DNA of 14,493 nucleotides from Dinochytrium kinnereticum (GCA_027604005.1 JADGJT010000492.1:296-14788); one strand, 5' to 3'; shown: positions 1-10,241, counted from the first letter of the stretch. The notes: generated by a model not told the origin, from the sequence alone. Made by a program: numbers and translations.

Positions 1-198
1 GCAAGTGAGCGATCGGCTTTCTTTTTTCTTTTTTCTTTCTTTTTCTTTCTTCTTCTTTCTTTCTTTCTTTCTTCTTGTCCCTCCTCCCTCTTTCTCTCCT
101 TCTCTCTCTCTCTCTCTGTCTGTCTGTCCATTAGATCATCTTATCATTTATTATTCAATTCAATTCAATTCAATTCTATTCATCCCATCCTTCTCAGA

Positions 199-206
199 TA
201 TAAAAG
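199..206 (+). promoter_or_regulatory. TATA box, probable GLT1 core promoter
   Basis: TATAAAAG is an exact TATA-box match in otherwise C/T-rich DNA. It is followed about 35 bp downstream by a long CT tract of the kind fungi often use around start sites. The distance to the GLT1 ATG at 853 is about 650 bp, so the leader would be long. Assignment to GLT1 is inferred from position and strand. Confidence 0.6.
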
Positions 207-235
207 GCGAGAGGCCGTCCCCTTCCCCTGCGCTC

Positions 236-272
<37 letters not shown>

Positions 273-403
273 ACCCCTTCCCTCTCTCCCCTCTCTCTCT
301 CTCACCCATCCATCCATCCATCCATCCATCCATACTCACCCGCCTCCACTTCTTTCTTTCCCTCCCTCTGCTTTTCTACCTCCTCTCTCTCTCTCTCTAC
401 CTG

Positions 404-503
404 GTGAGTGTCGCTCCCTGCTCCCTCACCTTCTCATTGGGAATGAATGCATGCATGCATGCCATCCATCCTCTTCCACTCTCTCTCTCTCTTTCCATTG
501 CAG
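404..503 (+). other. Probable 5'-UTR intron of GLT1
   Basis: A strong donor GTGAGT (404-409) is followed by a CT-rich tract and the acceptor TTGCAG ending at 503. Removing it would delete several ATGs in the ATGCATGC repeat. A later acceptor (CGCAG, ending at 611) could be used instead and would also delete the two upstream ORFs at 528 and 542. No clear CTNAC branch site lies at the usual distance. Confidence 0.45.
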
Positions 504-527
504 CTGATAAGGAGAGAGGAGAGACAG

Positions 528-545
528 ATGCAGATAAAGAGATGA
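528..545 (+). promoter_or_regulatory. Upstream ORF 1 in the GLT1 leader
   Basis: ATG at 528 opens five codons (MQIKR) and stops with TGA at 543-545. It survives if the leader intron ends at 503 and is removed if the 611 acceptor is used. It could restrain translation of GLT1; that is inference from position only. Confidence 0.35.
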
Positions 546-637
546 TCTCTTTGCCCTCCCTCTTTGTTTCTTTCTTTTTTGCCTGTCTGTCTGTCTGTCT
601 GTCTGACGCAGGCAGTGATGAGCCCCGCATCTCATAG
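542..637 (+). promoter_or_regulatory. Upstream ORF 2 in the GLT1 leader
   Basis: ATG at 542 overlaps the stop of the preceding short ORF in the arrangement ATGA. It runs 31 codons through the CTGT repeat to TAG at 635-637. The peptide is rich in Ser, Phe, Leu and Cys because of the microsatellite, so its length would vary with repeat copy number. Function is unknown. Confidence 0.3.
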
Positions 638-676
638 GCTGCTGCTGCTGGGAAAATTTAGTTTTTAATTTTGCTG

Positions 677-702
677 ATAATAATAATAATTATTATTATT
701 AT
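677..702. repeat. (AAT)n/(ATT)n perfect palindrome in the GLT1 leader
   Basis: An AAT run is followed directly by an ATT run and forms a 26-bp perfect inverted repeat centred at 689/690. It could form a hairpin in the leader RNA or a cruciform in DNA. It lies about 150 bp before the GLT1 ATG. Confidence 0.8.
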
Positions 703-852
703 TTGCGATTTGTGCTTGCCTGCCCACCCCACCCCCAACCCTCCCTTCTCCCCAATCTCCTTTTCCTTTATCGCTCGCTGCTCACCCACAACAACTCTCA
801 AAACAACAACCAACCCCTCTCAGACCACGCACTGCAAACCAGCCTGCTCTCA

Positions 853-3020
853 ATGCTGAAAGAAGGCCTCGCTGCCGCCACCGATCCAACTTCGCTTGGC
901 GACGCCTCCTGCCCCTCCTCAAACAGCCACAACAGCTCTGTCAATGACGACCAACACTCTGTGTGAGTAGCAGCACTCCTGCCACCCCTCCCCCTCTTCC
1001 ACCTCCACCTTCCTACACTCAACACGCGAAGCAACTGCACCATCCAACCTTTCCCTTCAATCATCTCCACACGCACACGCACACACACACACACTTTTTC
1101 TTTTTTGCTTTTGCCGCAGTTCTGCAAGAAGAAGAAAAAGAACCCGCCCATTTTTCCCCTCTCAGTCGCGCACCCTCATCTTCCGCTGACATTCTTTATC
1201 CAACTCAGATCCTGGGCCGATACCCTTCCCCAGGCTCAGGGCCTCTACAACCCCGAGCTTGAAAAGGATGCCTGCGGTGTCGGATTCATTTGCCACATAA
1301 AGGGCACCCCTTCCCACGAGATTCTCAGCGATGCGCGCGGCATCCTCTGCAACATGACCCATCGTGGTGCCGTCGGTGCCGACGCTAGGGATGGTGATGG
1401 TGCCGGTGTCATGATGGGCATCCCACACGACTTTTTGGCTGGAGAGGCCAAGAGGCTGTTTGGCGTCTCCCTTCCGCCCCTTGGCCAGTACGCCGTGGGC
1501 AATGTTTACCTAAAGCCCGACGAGGCTGTCTACCACGAGACTCAGGAGAAGTTTGAGGGTGAGGTGTTTTTATCATGCTTTCTTTCTTTCTTTCTTTTTG
1601 CTGATGCGACCATCCGTATCTCTCTCTCCTTTTTTTTTTTTTTTTTTTTTTTTAAAATTTCAGAAATCGCTGGTCACCTCGGCCTCGAGGTCCTGTGCTG
1701 GCGCAGCGTTCCTCGCGACAACTCTATCCTGGGGCCCTCTGCTCGCAGCAAGGAGCCAGTCATCATGCAGCCATTCGTGACACTCGTGGACTCGGACCCC
1801 TCCACCTTTGATGCAAAGCACTTTGACCGTCAACTCTACCTCCTCCGCAAAAAGGCCACCCACGCCATCACTTTGAAGCGATGGTTCTACATTTGCTCCC
1901 TCTCCCCCAAGATTATGGTCTACAAGGGTCTGTTGGCCCCTGTCCAGGTCTATAGCTACTTTCACGATCTGACCAATCCGAATTTCCGCACTCATTTTGC
2001 CCTGGTTCACTCGCGATTCTCCACCAACACGTTTCCCTCTTGGGACCGTGCCCAGCCCATGCGTTGGTGCGCTCACAATGGTGGGGTTTTCTTTCTTGTT
2101 CTTTCCTTTCCACTTTTCTGTTTCCTGTTGTCTTTCTCACGGCACCTTTATTCACTCCATTATCTTTTTTTGCTTTGCATGACCAAACAGGTGAGATCAA
2201 TACCCTCCGTGGAAACAAGAACTGGATGCGTGCGCGTGAGGGTGTCATGAAGAGCGAGATGTTTGCCGATCACCTCGACGCCCTGTTCCCCGTCATTGAG
2301 GACGGAGGGTCCGACTCGGCCGCCTTTGACAATGTTCTGGAGCTTTTGGTCATGAATGGTGTGGTCACCTTGCCCGAGGCCGTGATGATGATGGTCCCCG
2401 AGGCTTGGCAGAACCAGCCCAACATGGAGCCCGAGAAGCGTGCCTTTTACGAGTGGGCCGCCATGCTGATGGAGCCCTGGGACGGTCCCGCGCTCTTCAC
2501 CTTTTCCGACGGTCGTTTCGTGGGAGCCTCGCTTGACAGGAACGGATTGAGGCCCTGCCGCTACTACATCACCAACCGCGACACGATGATCTGCGCCTCT
2601 GAGGTTGGAACCATTCAGATTGACCCTTCGATCGTGATCCACAAGGGACGTCTTCGACCCGGCAAGATGCTGTTGGTTGACACCCTCGAGGGAAGGATTG
2701 TGGACGATAAGGAGCTGAAGCATCAGAGCGCGACTCAGAAGCCATTTGGCAAGTGGATCAAGGACGAGATGATCACCATGTCGGCGCTCCGTGACTGGGT
2801 CATTCGATCGGGACGATGGAAGAAGCACATGCTGGACCATTTCCCCATTGCCGAGGACAAGCGCATGCTCGCCTTTGGGTTCACCATTGAGCAGCTGACG
2901 CTCGTTGTCTCACCCATGGTCAATGACGGGAAGGAGGCGCTGGGATCCATGGGCACTGACACGCCCCTGGCGTGCCTCTCGCAGCAGCCGAGGCTCGTGT
3001 ACGAGTACTTTAGGCAGCTC

Positions 3021-3055
<35 letters not shown>

Positions 3056-3533
3056 CCGTGAGGACATTGTCATGTCGCTCACATGCTATGTTGGAAACGA
3101 GGGCAACATTATGGAGATGCAGCAGAGCCAGTGCCACCGCCTCCGCCTTCCCTCGCCGATCCTGTCGATCGAGGACCTGAACTGCATCCGCAGCCTCCCC
3201 GAGTACAAGACGCACTGGCCGGTGGCTGTGATTGACATTACCTTTCACAGGTCGGAGGGGGTTGCGGGGTACCTTGCCGCGTTGGACCGGGTGTGTTCGG
3301 AGGTGTCGCAGGCCATTACGGATGGGGACAAGATTTGCATTCTGTCGGATGTGAATTTGTCGGCTGACCGGGTGCCGCTGTCGGCGATCATTGCTGTGGG
3401 TGGGGTGCATCATTACCTTGTGAGGAACAAGCAGAGGAGCAAGATTGCGTTGTTTGTGGAGACTGGGGAGGCGAGGGAGGTGCATCACTTTTGTGTTTTG
3501 CTTGGGTATGGAGCGGATGCCAGTAGGTTTTTT

Positions 3534-3579
<46 letters not shown>

Positions 3580-6500
3580 TCTTGTCTTTTTTTCTCTGAT
3601 TGCTGTTTTTATTTGGGGGGTTGATTGGTGTTTATGTTTGTTTTAGCTCTGACGTTTTGTTTTTTTTAACTCTCTCGTTTGTTTGAAATAATAGTTTGCC
3701 CCTACCTGGCCTATGAGGCGATGATGAAGCTTCGCCGGGAGGGCATCTTGAAGCCCGAGTTGACGGATGAGAAGATTATCAACAACTTTATCAAGGCGAG
3801 CAACGACGGCATCAAGAAGGTCATGTCCAAGATGGGCATCTCGACCCTCCAATCCTACAAGGGTGCTCAGATCTTTGAGGCCCTCGGCCTTGACGCCTCG
3901 GTCATCTCAAAGTGCTTCAACGGCACTCCCTCTCGCATCAAGGGTGTTGGCTTTGACATCCTTGCTGTCGACGCCTTGGCCTATCACGACGCTGCGTGGC
4001 CCTCGCGTGACACCATCTCGCTCAACACCCTCCCTGAGGCCGGTGACTATCACTGGCGTGACGGTGGGGAGGCCCACATCAACGACCCCGTGTCCATTGC
4101 CAACCTCCAGGACGCTGTCAGGAGGAAGAACACGAACGCCTATGAGACTTACTCTCGCCAGGCGTATGAGCAGATCAAGAACTGCACGCTGCGAGGGATG
4201 CTTGACTTTAAGTTTGAGGCTGCCAAGCCCATCCCCATTGAAGAGGTTGAGCCCTGGACCAACATTGTCAAGCGGTTCTGCACGGGAGCCATGTCGTATG
4301 GGTCCATCTCGATGGAGGCCCACGCCACCCTCGCGGTGGCCATGAACCGTCTTGGCGGAAAGTCCAACACGGGTGAGGGAGGTGAGGACCCTGAGCGATC
4401 CAACGTGCTTGCGAACGGCGACTCGAAGAGGTCGGCCATCAAGCAGGTTGCCTCGGGTCGGTTTGGTGTCACGAGCTATTACCTCTCGGATGCGGATGAG
4501 CTTCAGATCAAGATGGCGCAGGGTGCCAAGCCTGGTGAGGGTGGTGAGCTGCCTGGCCACAAGGTGTCGGAGGGGATCGCCAAGACCCGCAAGTCTACGC
4601 CGGGTGTGGGGTTGATCTCGCCGCCGCCGCATCATGACATCTACTCGATTGAGGATCTGAAGCAGCTCATCTATGACCTCAAGTGCGCGAACCCTGCCGC
4701 GAGGGTGTCGGTCAAGCTGGTCTCTGAGGTTGGGGTTGGGATCGTCGCGTCGGGTGTGACCAAGGCCAAGGCCGATCACATCTTGATCTCTGGCCATGAT
4801 GGAGGCACTGGAGCGTCGAGGTGGACGGGGATCAAGTACGCGGGTCTTCCGTGGGAGTTGGGGCTCGCCGAGACGCATCAGACGCTCGTGCTGAATGACC
4901 TTCGTGGGAGGGTTGTCATTCAGACGGATGGGCAGATTAAGACTGGGAGGGATGTTGCGGTTGCGTGCCTGCTTGGAGCTGAGGAGTGGGGCTTTGCGAC
5001 GACCCCGCTGATTGCGATGGGGTGCACGATGATGCGAAAGTGCCACCTGAACACCTGCCCTGTCGGCATTGCGACGCAGGACCCTGAGCTGAGGAAGAAG
5101 TTTGAGGGCAAGCCTGAGGATGTGATCAACTTTTTCTACTATGTAGCTGAGGAGTGTCGAGGCATCATGGCCAAGCTCGGCGTGAGGACGATTGAGGAGA
5201 TGGTGGGCAGGACCGACCTCTTGACCGTCAACGCGGCGATTCGCAATCCCAAGACGAGGACCTTGGACCTGAGCCCCATCCTGACCCCTGCGTTTACGCT
5301 TCGGCCGGGTGTGGCCACGCACAAGGTCAGGCAGCAGGACCACCTGCTTCAGAAGCGGCTTGACAATAAGCTGATTGAGCTTGCGGCGCCCGCTCTGAAG
5401 GAGCGGAAGCCGGTGACGATGAGCATTGACGTTGTGAACACGGATCGGTGCCTGGGAGCCACGCTCGCCAACGCTGTCTCGAGGGCGCATGGGGAGTCTG
5501 GGTTGCCGGATGGGATGATTCACGTCAAGATGCGTGGGTCGGCTGGACAGTCGCTTGGCGCGTTCCTTGCGAGCGGGATCACGATTGAGCTTGAGGGAGA
5601 CTCGAACGATTACGTTGGCAAGGGGCTGTCTGGGGGCAGCATCATTGTGTACCCGCCTCGCAACTCGAGCTTTGCGCCGGAGGAGAATGTGATTGTGGGG
5701 AACGTGTGCCTGTACGGTGCGACTGCGGGACGCGCCTTCTTCTCTGGTGTCGCCGCCGAGCGTTTCTGCGTGAGGAACTCTGGGGCGATTGCGGTGGTTG
5801 AGGGGGTGGGAGACCACGGGTGTGAGTACATGACTGGTGGCCGCGTTGTCGTGCTGGGTGAGACTGGACGCAACTTTGCGGCGGGGATGTCGGGTGGGAT
5901 CGCCTACGTTTACGATGCCAAGTCTGAGTTTCGGTCCAGGGTGAACATGGAGATGGTTGACCTTGAGAGCGTGCATGACAAGGAGGAGGTGACGTTCCTG
6001 CAGGACCTTGTGCAGGAGCACGTTCGGCTGACGGGGTCGAGGATTGGGGCGAGGTTGTTGAAGGCTTGGGGGGCGGCGTTGCCCAAGTTTGTCAAGGTCA
6101 TGCCGCAGGATTACAAGCGGGTTTTGGCGGAGAAGGCTGCGGTGTTGGCTGCGCCTCCTGCTGGTCCGCCTGCTCCGAGGGCTGTTTCGCCGTCGAGGAA
6201 GCCGAGGGTGCCGCTGTTGGTTGACCTTGAGGACAATGTCATGGATGAGACGATGGCGAAGAAGAGGCAGGGGACGTTGGATAAGGTGAAGGGGTTTATG
6301 AAGTATAGCCGGAAGACGGATGGGTACAGGAACCCGAAGCGGAGGATCAGGGATTACAATGAGATTAATGCGAGGTTGAACCCTGAGGATTTAAAGATTC
6401 AGGCTGCGCGGTGCATGGATTGTGAGTTTTGTTGTTTTTGTTGTTTTTTTTTGTTTTCTTTCTTTCTTGCGCCCTCCCCCCCTCTTTTTTTTTTTTTTCT

Positions 6501-8012
6501 TTTCTCTGTTTGTCGTCTGTGTATTGCTGGTAAAGGGATGGATGATGTTATTTTATATATTCTGACTTTTTTTTTTCCTTTTCTTTTCTTTCGATTCGAA
6601 AAACAACAGGCGGTGTTCCGTTTTGCCAGTCTGACACGGGTTGCCCCATTGGGAACATTATTCCGAAATGGAATGACTTGATCTTCCGTGACCAGTGGCG
6701 CGACGCGCTTGACCGTCTCCTCATGACCAACAACTTCCCCGAGTTTACCGGCCGCGTCTGCCCAGCCCCCTGTGAGGGTGCCTGCGTTCTCGGCATCAAC
6801 GAGCTCCCCGTCTCGATCAAGTCGATTGAGTGCGCCATCATTGATCGCGCGTTTGAGGAGGGGTGGATGGTGCCGAACCCGCCCAAGATTCGCACGGGAA
6901 GACGCATTGCGATTGTTGGGTCTGGTCCTGCGGGTCTTGCTGCGGCGGATCAGCTGAACAAGGCAGGTCACACTGTGATGGTGTATGACCGGAATGACCG
7001 GTTTGGTGGGCTGCTCATGTATGGGATTCCCAACATGAAGCTTGACAAGGGGATCGTGCAGCGCCGCATTGATTTGATGTCGGCGGAGGGCGTGCAGTTT
7101 GTGCCCAATGTGCATGTTGGGAAGACTGTCAGCGCTGCGGACCTGCGGAGCCAGAATGATGCGCTCCTCATCGCGACGGGGGCCACCTGGCCTCGAGACC
7201 TCCCCATCCCGAATCGCAACCTGGACGGCATTCACTTTGCGATGGAGTTTTTGCAGAAGAACACAAAGTCGCTGCTTGACTCTGAGCTGGCGGACGGGAC
7301 GTACCTGAGCGCCAAGGGCAAGTCGGTCGTTGTCATTGGTGGAGGTGACACTGGGACGGATTGCATCGCCACGTCGCTCCGTCATGGCGCAAAGTCGATT
7401 GTGAACTTTGAGCTTCTCCCGCAGCCGCCCGCGACGAGGGCGCCGGACAACCCTTGGCCGCAGTACCCTCGCGTGTTCCGGGTGGATTACGGCCACGCTG
7501 AGGTGGAGGTTGTCCACGGGCGGGACCCGCGAGAGTTTCAGATCCTGTCCAAGGAGTTTGTGTCGGACGGGAACGGCAAGGTGAAGGGCATCAACACTGT
7601 TCGCGTTGAGTGGACGCGGGATGAGAAGGGTGGGTGGAAGATGGCGGAGGTTCCCGGGAGCGAAAAGTTTTTCGAGGCGGACCTGGTGCTCCTCGCGATG
7701 GGCTTTTTGGGCCCGGAGGGGGAGGTGGCGAAGCAGCTTGGGTTGAGGCAGACGCGGCAGACCAACATTGAGACGCCGCAGGGCAAGTACTCGACCTCTG
7801 TGCCTGGGGTGTTTGCTGCGGGGGATTGCAGGAGGGGACAGAGTCTGATTGTGTGGGGCATCAATGAGGGTCGTCAGGCTGCCAGGGATATCGATCTCTA
7901 CCTGATGGGCAACACGAGGCTGCCTTGCACGGGTGGGATTGAGAGGAGGCCGATTGAGCACCTTGAGGCAGCAGGGCTTGCGTGGGTTCATGATGACAAG
8001 GGGTTGCCTTGA
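853..8012 (+). CDS. GLT1: Glutamate synthase (GOGAT), fused single-chain NAD(P)H type
   Basis: Makes two glutamates from glutamine and 2-oxoglutarate using reduced pyridine nucleotide; works with glutamine synthetase in ammonium assimilation. Exons: 853-962, 1209-1558, 1664-2080, 2191-3522, 3695-6421, 6610-8012; all joins keep frame and give 2112 residues, close to the roughly 2100-2150 usual for fungi. Residues 1-58 are a Ser/Asn-rich propeptide; Cys59 in DACGVGF is the expected mature N-terminal nucleophile of the class II amidotransferase domain (59 to about 430). The FMN/synthase domain spans about 830-1230 with 3Fe-4S cysteines 1180, 1186 and 1191. A GXGXG beta-helix follows (about 1300-1500). 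The beta-like part starts near 1580: cluster cysteines 1643, 1646, 1651, 1657 and 1696, 1700, 1704; FAD motif GSGPAG 1749-1754; nucleotide motif GGGDTG 1889-1894; C-terminal FAD Asp2051. The start is the first in-frame ATG that splices to the conserved SWADTLP segment. NADH rather than NADPH preference is a family-based inference. Confidence 0.97.
963..1208 (+). other. GLT1 intron 1 (phase 2, within the propeptide)
   Basis: Donor GTGAGT at 963 and acceptor CTCAG ending at 1208, with a CTGAC branch-like site about 20 bp before the acceptor. Splicing joins the propeptide to the conserved SWADTLP segment in frame. It contains a CA microsatellite (about 1069-1094). A tempting earlier acceptor at 1119 leaves the wrong phase. 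Confidence 0.85.
1559..1663 (+). other. GLT1 intron 2 (phase 1, 105 nt, stop-free)
   Basis: Donor GTGAGG and acceptor TTTCAG. Removal restores [12 protein letters not shown], which aligns with the amidotransferase domain of the family. The intron length is a multiple of three and has no in-frame stop, so unspliced message would read through. It ends in a run of 24 T (1630-1653). Confidence 0.93.
2081..2190 (+). other. GLT1 intron 3 (phase 1)
   Basis: Donor GTGGGG and acceptor AACAG, 110 nt. Splicing rebuilds the highly conserved [12 protein letters not shown] motif of the glutaminase domain, which fixes both ends. Confidence 0.95.
3523..3694 (+). other. GLT1 intron 4 (phase 1) with a TTTC microsatellite
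   Basis: Donor GTAGGT and acceptor ATAG, 172 nt. Splicing rebuilds GYGADAICPYLAYE. The first 55 bases or so of the intron are tandem TTTC. A nearer acceptor (TTTTAG ending 3646) would run straight into a TAA stop. Confidence 0.9.
6422..6609 (+). other. GLT1 intron 5 (phase 1, splits a cluster cysteine codon)
   Basis: Donor GTGAGT and acceptor AACAG, 188 nt, T-rich. The codon for Cys1646, one of the 4Fe-4S ligands in CMDCGVPFC, is divided between the exons, so only exact splicing preserves the cluster site. Confidence 0.95.
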
Positions 8013-8700
8013 TTCCTTTTTGGCTTACCCACCCACCTTTGTTTTTTTTGTTTTTTTTTGTTTTCTATTACATATTGATTGATTGAGTTCACCTTTTTTT
8101 TTCTCCTTTCCTGTTCCATACGCTCTTCTTTTTTTTTTTTTTCACTTTTCTCATCTTTCTTTTCTCTTTGTAATTTTTGAAAGACACGGTCAGTTTGAAC
8201 CCACTGTTTTGTTTTCTTCACTTGTGATGAGCGATGCATCTTTTTTTTTTTTCACACAAGGACCGACATTATTATTCATCGCTTCGCTGCTTGCTGCCTG
8301 CTGCCTCTTCTTTTTTTTTTCTTTCTTTTTTTTTGTGTTTTTTTTTAAGAAAACATTTTTTCTGAATATATTTCTGGTCTGCGCGATGCCATTTCGTTGG
8401 TTGTTGTTGTTGTTGTTGTTGTTCTGGAGAGTGCCTGCTAGGGTGTTCTAGGGTGTTATTGGATGGGGGTGACGGTGAGGTTTTGCGTGTGTCGGGAGTG
8501 TTGGGCACCCCTTTTTGTTTTTGGTGCAGAAGGTTGTGGGGTGTTGTGAGAGTTTGATGTGGCCGTGTGGGTGGTGATGATGGGTTTCTTTTTTTCTTTT
8601 TCAGATTAAGAAAGAAGAGCCAATACAGCTATACAATTCTAAGCTATTGCTATATTATTTATACCAAATCCATTCTTATAAAAAAATTACAAATAAACGG
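8013..8700 (+). other. T-rich 3' region of GLT1, no gene seen
   Basis: The region after the GLT1 stop is dominated by T runs and contains a GTT repeat (about 8399-8423) and a tandem 10-mer CTAGGGTGTT (8438-8457). Open frames here are poly-Phe or poly-Gln shadows of the T tracts. I see no conserved coding signal. Confidence 0.7.
8692..8697 (+). terminator. Candidate polyadenylation signal for GLT1
   Basis: AATAAA in an A/T-rich stretch about 680 bp after the GLT1 stop, followed by T- and CT-rich sequence. It is the first canonical hexamer I find downstream on this strand. Fungal poly(A) signals are loose, so cleavage could occur earlier. Confidence 0.35.
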
Positions 8701-9236
8701 AAACTATCCGTCCTCTTAAGGAATATTAGCCCCTGTCTTTTCTCTTTTTTTCTCTCTCTCTGTTTCTTGTCCTTCTTCTTTCCTTTTTTTTTTTCTGTTC
8801 CTTTATCAACGACCAGCGGCGACCTTCTATTTTATATATTTTTTTATTTTTAATCTATTGTTTCCCCACCCACCCATGAACAACCATTAATGGCAGGGGA
8901 ACCCTTCAATGGCGCGCCGTCCTTCCCCCCCACCTCAACCCTCAAATACGCTTAAGGCGATGAGGCGGACCCGTCCGCATCTCACCTTTCGTTCTTTCCG
9001 GTGAAACCTCGTTCCCTGATGAACTGATGGAAGGGCGATGAGGGTCAAGGGATGATGTTGTGGTGGAGATTGGGAAGACCGTTTAAGATCGTTGCGAGGC
9101 AGTGGAAGAATGGGGTTGGCTTGGGAGGCGGGAGTAAGAGGTTGAGAAAGGGGGTTTGGGTTGGTGGTTTTGGTTCACATTCCTTCTGTGATGTTGGATT
9201 TTGAGGATAAGAGAGGCTGCATCGCTGGTTTTTTTT
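8701..9236. other. Intergenic stretch with no recognised gene
   Basis: This contains a T/CT-rich segment, an A/T-rich patch near 8829-8855 and then a G-rich (plus-strand) segment at about 9010-9180. On the minus strand roughly 79 codons are open between about 9174 and 8935, rich in Pro, Ser and Gln. They have no ATG and no convincing splice acceptor in frame, so I do not call a gene. Confidence 0.5.
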
Positions 9237-9711
9237 CTACTTTGTTATTTTATTTCTTCTTCTTCTTCTTGTTTTTCTTAAACTGACCGGTTCATGTGTC
9301 GCTGTAAGTTTGATGGCTCTTGTTTCTCGACATGTTTTCGTCAAGTCCTGCGGAAAGAAGAGCGACGAAAAGGACGGTCCACCGTTATCAAAGGATTCGA
9401 GACAGCGCTTTACGGGACGCAGTTTTTCAAGGGCATCCACCATTTCACCATATTGGAAAGGACCTCGCAGAACAGGCGACCGCCGCACTTTGGGTGCATT
9501 GGAATGCAGCGCGGTCAGGATGCTCGGTTTGGAGGTTGTTGTGTGCTTTTTGTCACTTGCCAAAATGATCAGAGGCAGCGAGAAGGGCTGGACTGCCTCG
9601 TAAGTTGTGACAGGGGGCAGACAAAATCGTCATTAGATGTCTCTCCATGAGATCATCACTCACCTGGAGATGATCATTGATCTTGTTGAGGGTTGTCGCT
9701 ATTGAAGTCAT
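9237..9711 (-). CDS. Candidate small two-exon gene of unknown function
   Basis: On the minus strand, ATG at 9711-9709 opens 16 codons (MTSIATTLNKINDHLQ) that end exactly at CAG|GTGAGT (donor 9663-9658). A CTAAT branch-like site and a pyrimidine tract follow. Frame-compatible acceptors are CCAG (exon from 9587) or CGAG (exon from 9596). The second exon then runs open to TAG at 9239-9237, giving 132 or 135 residues with ordinary composition and a basic tail. Without splicing, the same ATG reads 52 codons to TGA at 9555-9553. A run of codons around PFSLPL recurs on the plus strand at about 10776, where the inverted repeat lies. I recognise no family. Plus-strand frames across the same bases look no better. 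This may be a gene, a relic or chance. Confidence 0.35.
9552..9599 (-). repeat. Left copy of a 48-bp inverted repeat
   Basis: Read on the minus strand, these 48 bases match 10776-10823 at 41 positions (my hand count), beginning GAGGCAGTCC and ending TTGAC or GTGAC. Similarity stops abruptly after the shared TGAC and fades within a few bases on the inner side. The copy overlaps the candidate small gene. Confidence 0.8.
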
Positions 9712-10241
9712 CAAAGCAGTGGGTTGAGGCTGCAGCAGACTTGATCGATTAAAGAAAAAAAGTATTGCTTTATTTCATCTATAGAATCATGCCTTCCTTG
9801 GCGGATCTGTCTTCATCGTGGTCAACATATGGAGGGAGGCAACAACCAAAAATGGGGTTTCGTCGCTGCATCAGTCCATTCCTCAACCCCTTAATTTGGT
9901 CTCTTCCCCACACATTCCAATCCCTCTTCCATCCATGTCCTCTAGGGAGACGAATCCCGTCGCACTCATCAGCCATTTGATGAAGCCATCAAAGAACAAA
10001 CACGGCACGACGCAGACTCTTCAATGTCTCGGCTGGTGTCGCCTCTGTTCAGTCCGCAACTTCAGAAATCAAGAACACTTCCAGAAATTGTCACCTTTTC
10101 AAAGTCCGCAATGGCACACCTCACACTGTAACTGCCCTCATTGGCGGATTGGCGGATCCATGCCATAACTCGACAGCGATACTTGAGCCACCGACGCCAT
10201 CGATGTGTCAACAGGAGCCACGGAGATCACCACAGTCCAGC
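9712..10241. other. Stretch between the small candidate gene and the palindrome; no gene called
   Basis: Several short open frames exist on both strands, the best being 65 codons on minus (9976-9779), but none has recognisable motifs or splice support. The notable content is a set of related words: GTCCGCAA near 10053 and 10105, a tandem TTGGCGGAT/TGGCGGAT at about 10141-10157, and another TTGGCGGAT near 9799. It could be a regulatory region for flanking transcripts. Confidence 0.45.

Larger units (their letters stand above)
1..640. repeat. Microsatellite-rich pyrimidine tracts in the GLT1 promoter and leader
   Basis: The plus strand is almost pure C/T over long stretches. Visible units are TTTC-type runs (about 20-75), CT runs (about 97-118, 240-271, 380-397, 478-492), four copies of CAATT (156-175), CCAT/ATCC repeats (about 306-333), four copies of ATGC (447-462) and CTGT repeats (583-604). 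They flank the TATA box and fill the presumed leader. The 210-codon open frame through this tract is low-complexity Ser/Phe/Leu/Pro and is not a gene. Confidence 0.9.

Noticed and set aside
5..637. 210-codon open frame in the leader
   Set aside because: It begins with GTG and encodes only low-complexity Phe/Ser/Leu/Pro sequence dictated by CT and TTTC repeats.
1118..1262. Earlier acceptor (ending at 1119) for GLT1 intron 1
   Set aside because: Good pyrimidine tract and CAG, but it leaves the wrong phase after the 962 exon end and would add a Lys/Pro-rich stretch absent from the family. The 1208 acceptor fits phase and the conserved SWADTLP start.
3907..6021. 704-codon open frame on the minus strand inside GLT1
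   Set aside because: Antisense shadow of the GLT1 exon, produced by its GC-biased third codon positions; Arg/His/Pro/Leu-rich with no motifs.
6399..7991. 530-codon minus-strand open frame
   Set aside because: Antisense shadow of the GLT1 C-terminal exon that also runs through intron 5; no family resemblance.
8272..8508. Minus-strand open frame with a poly-Gln run
   Set aside because: The glutamines come from the GTT repeat read in reverse and the lysines from T tracts; low complexity only.
9294..9650. Three overlapping plus-strand open frames of 82-118 codons
   Set aside because: They lack supported starts or splice signals and share bases with the better-supported minus-strand reading. 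No recognisable motifs.
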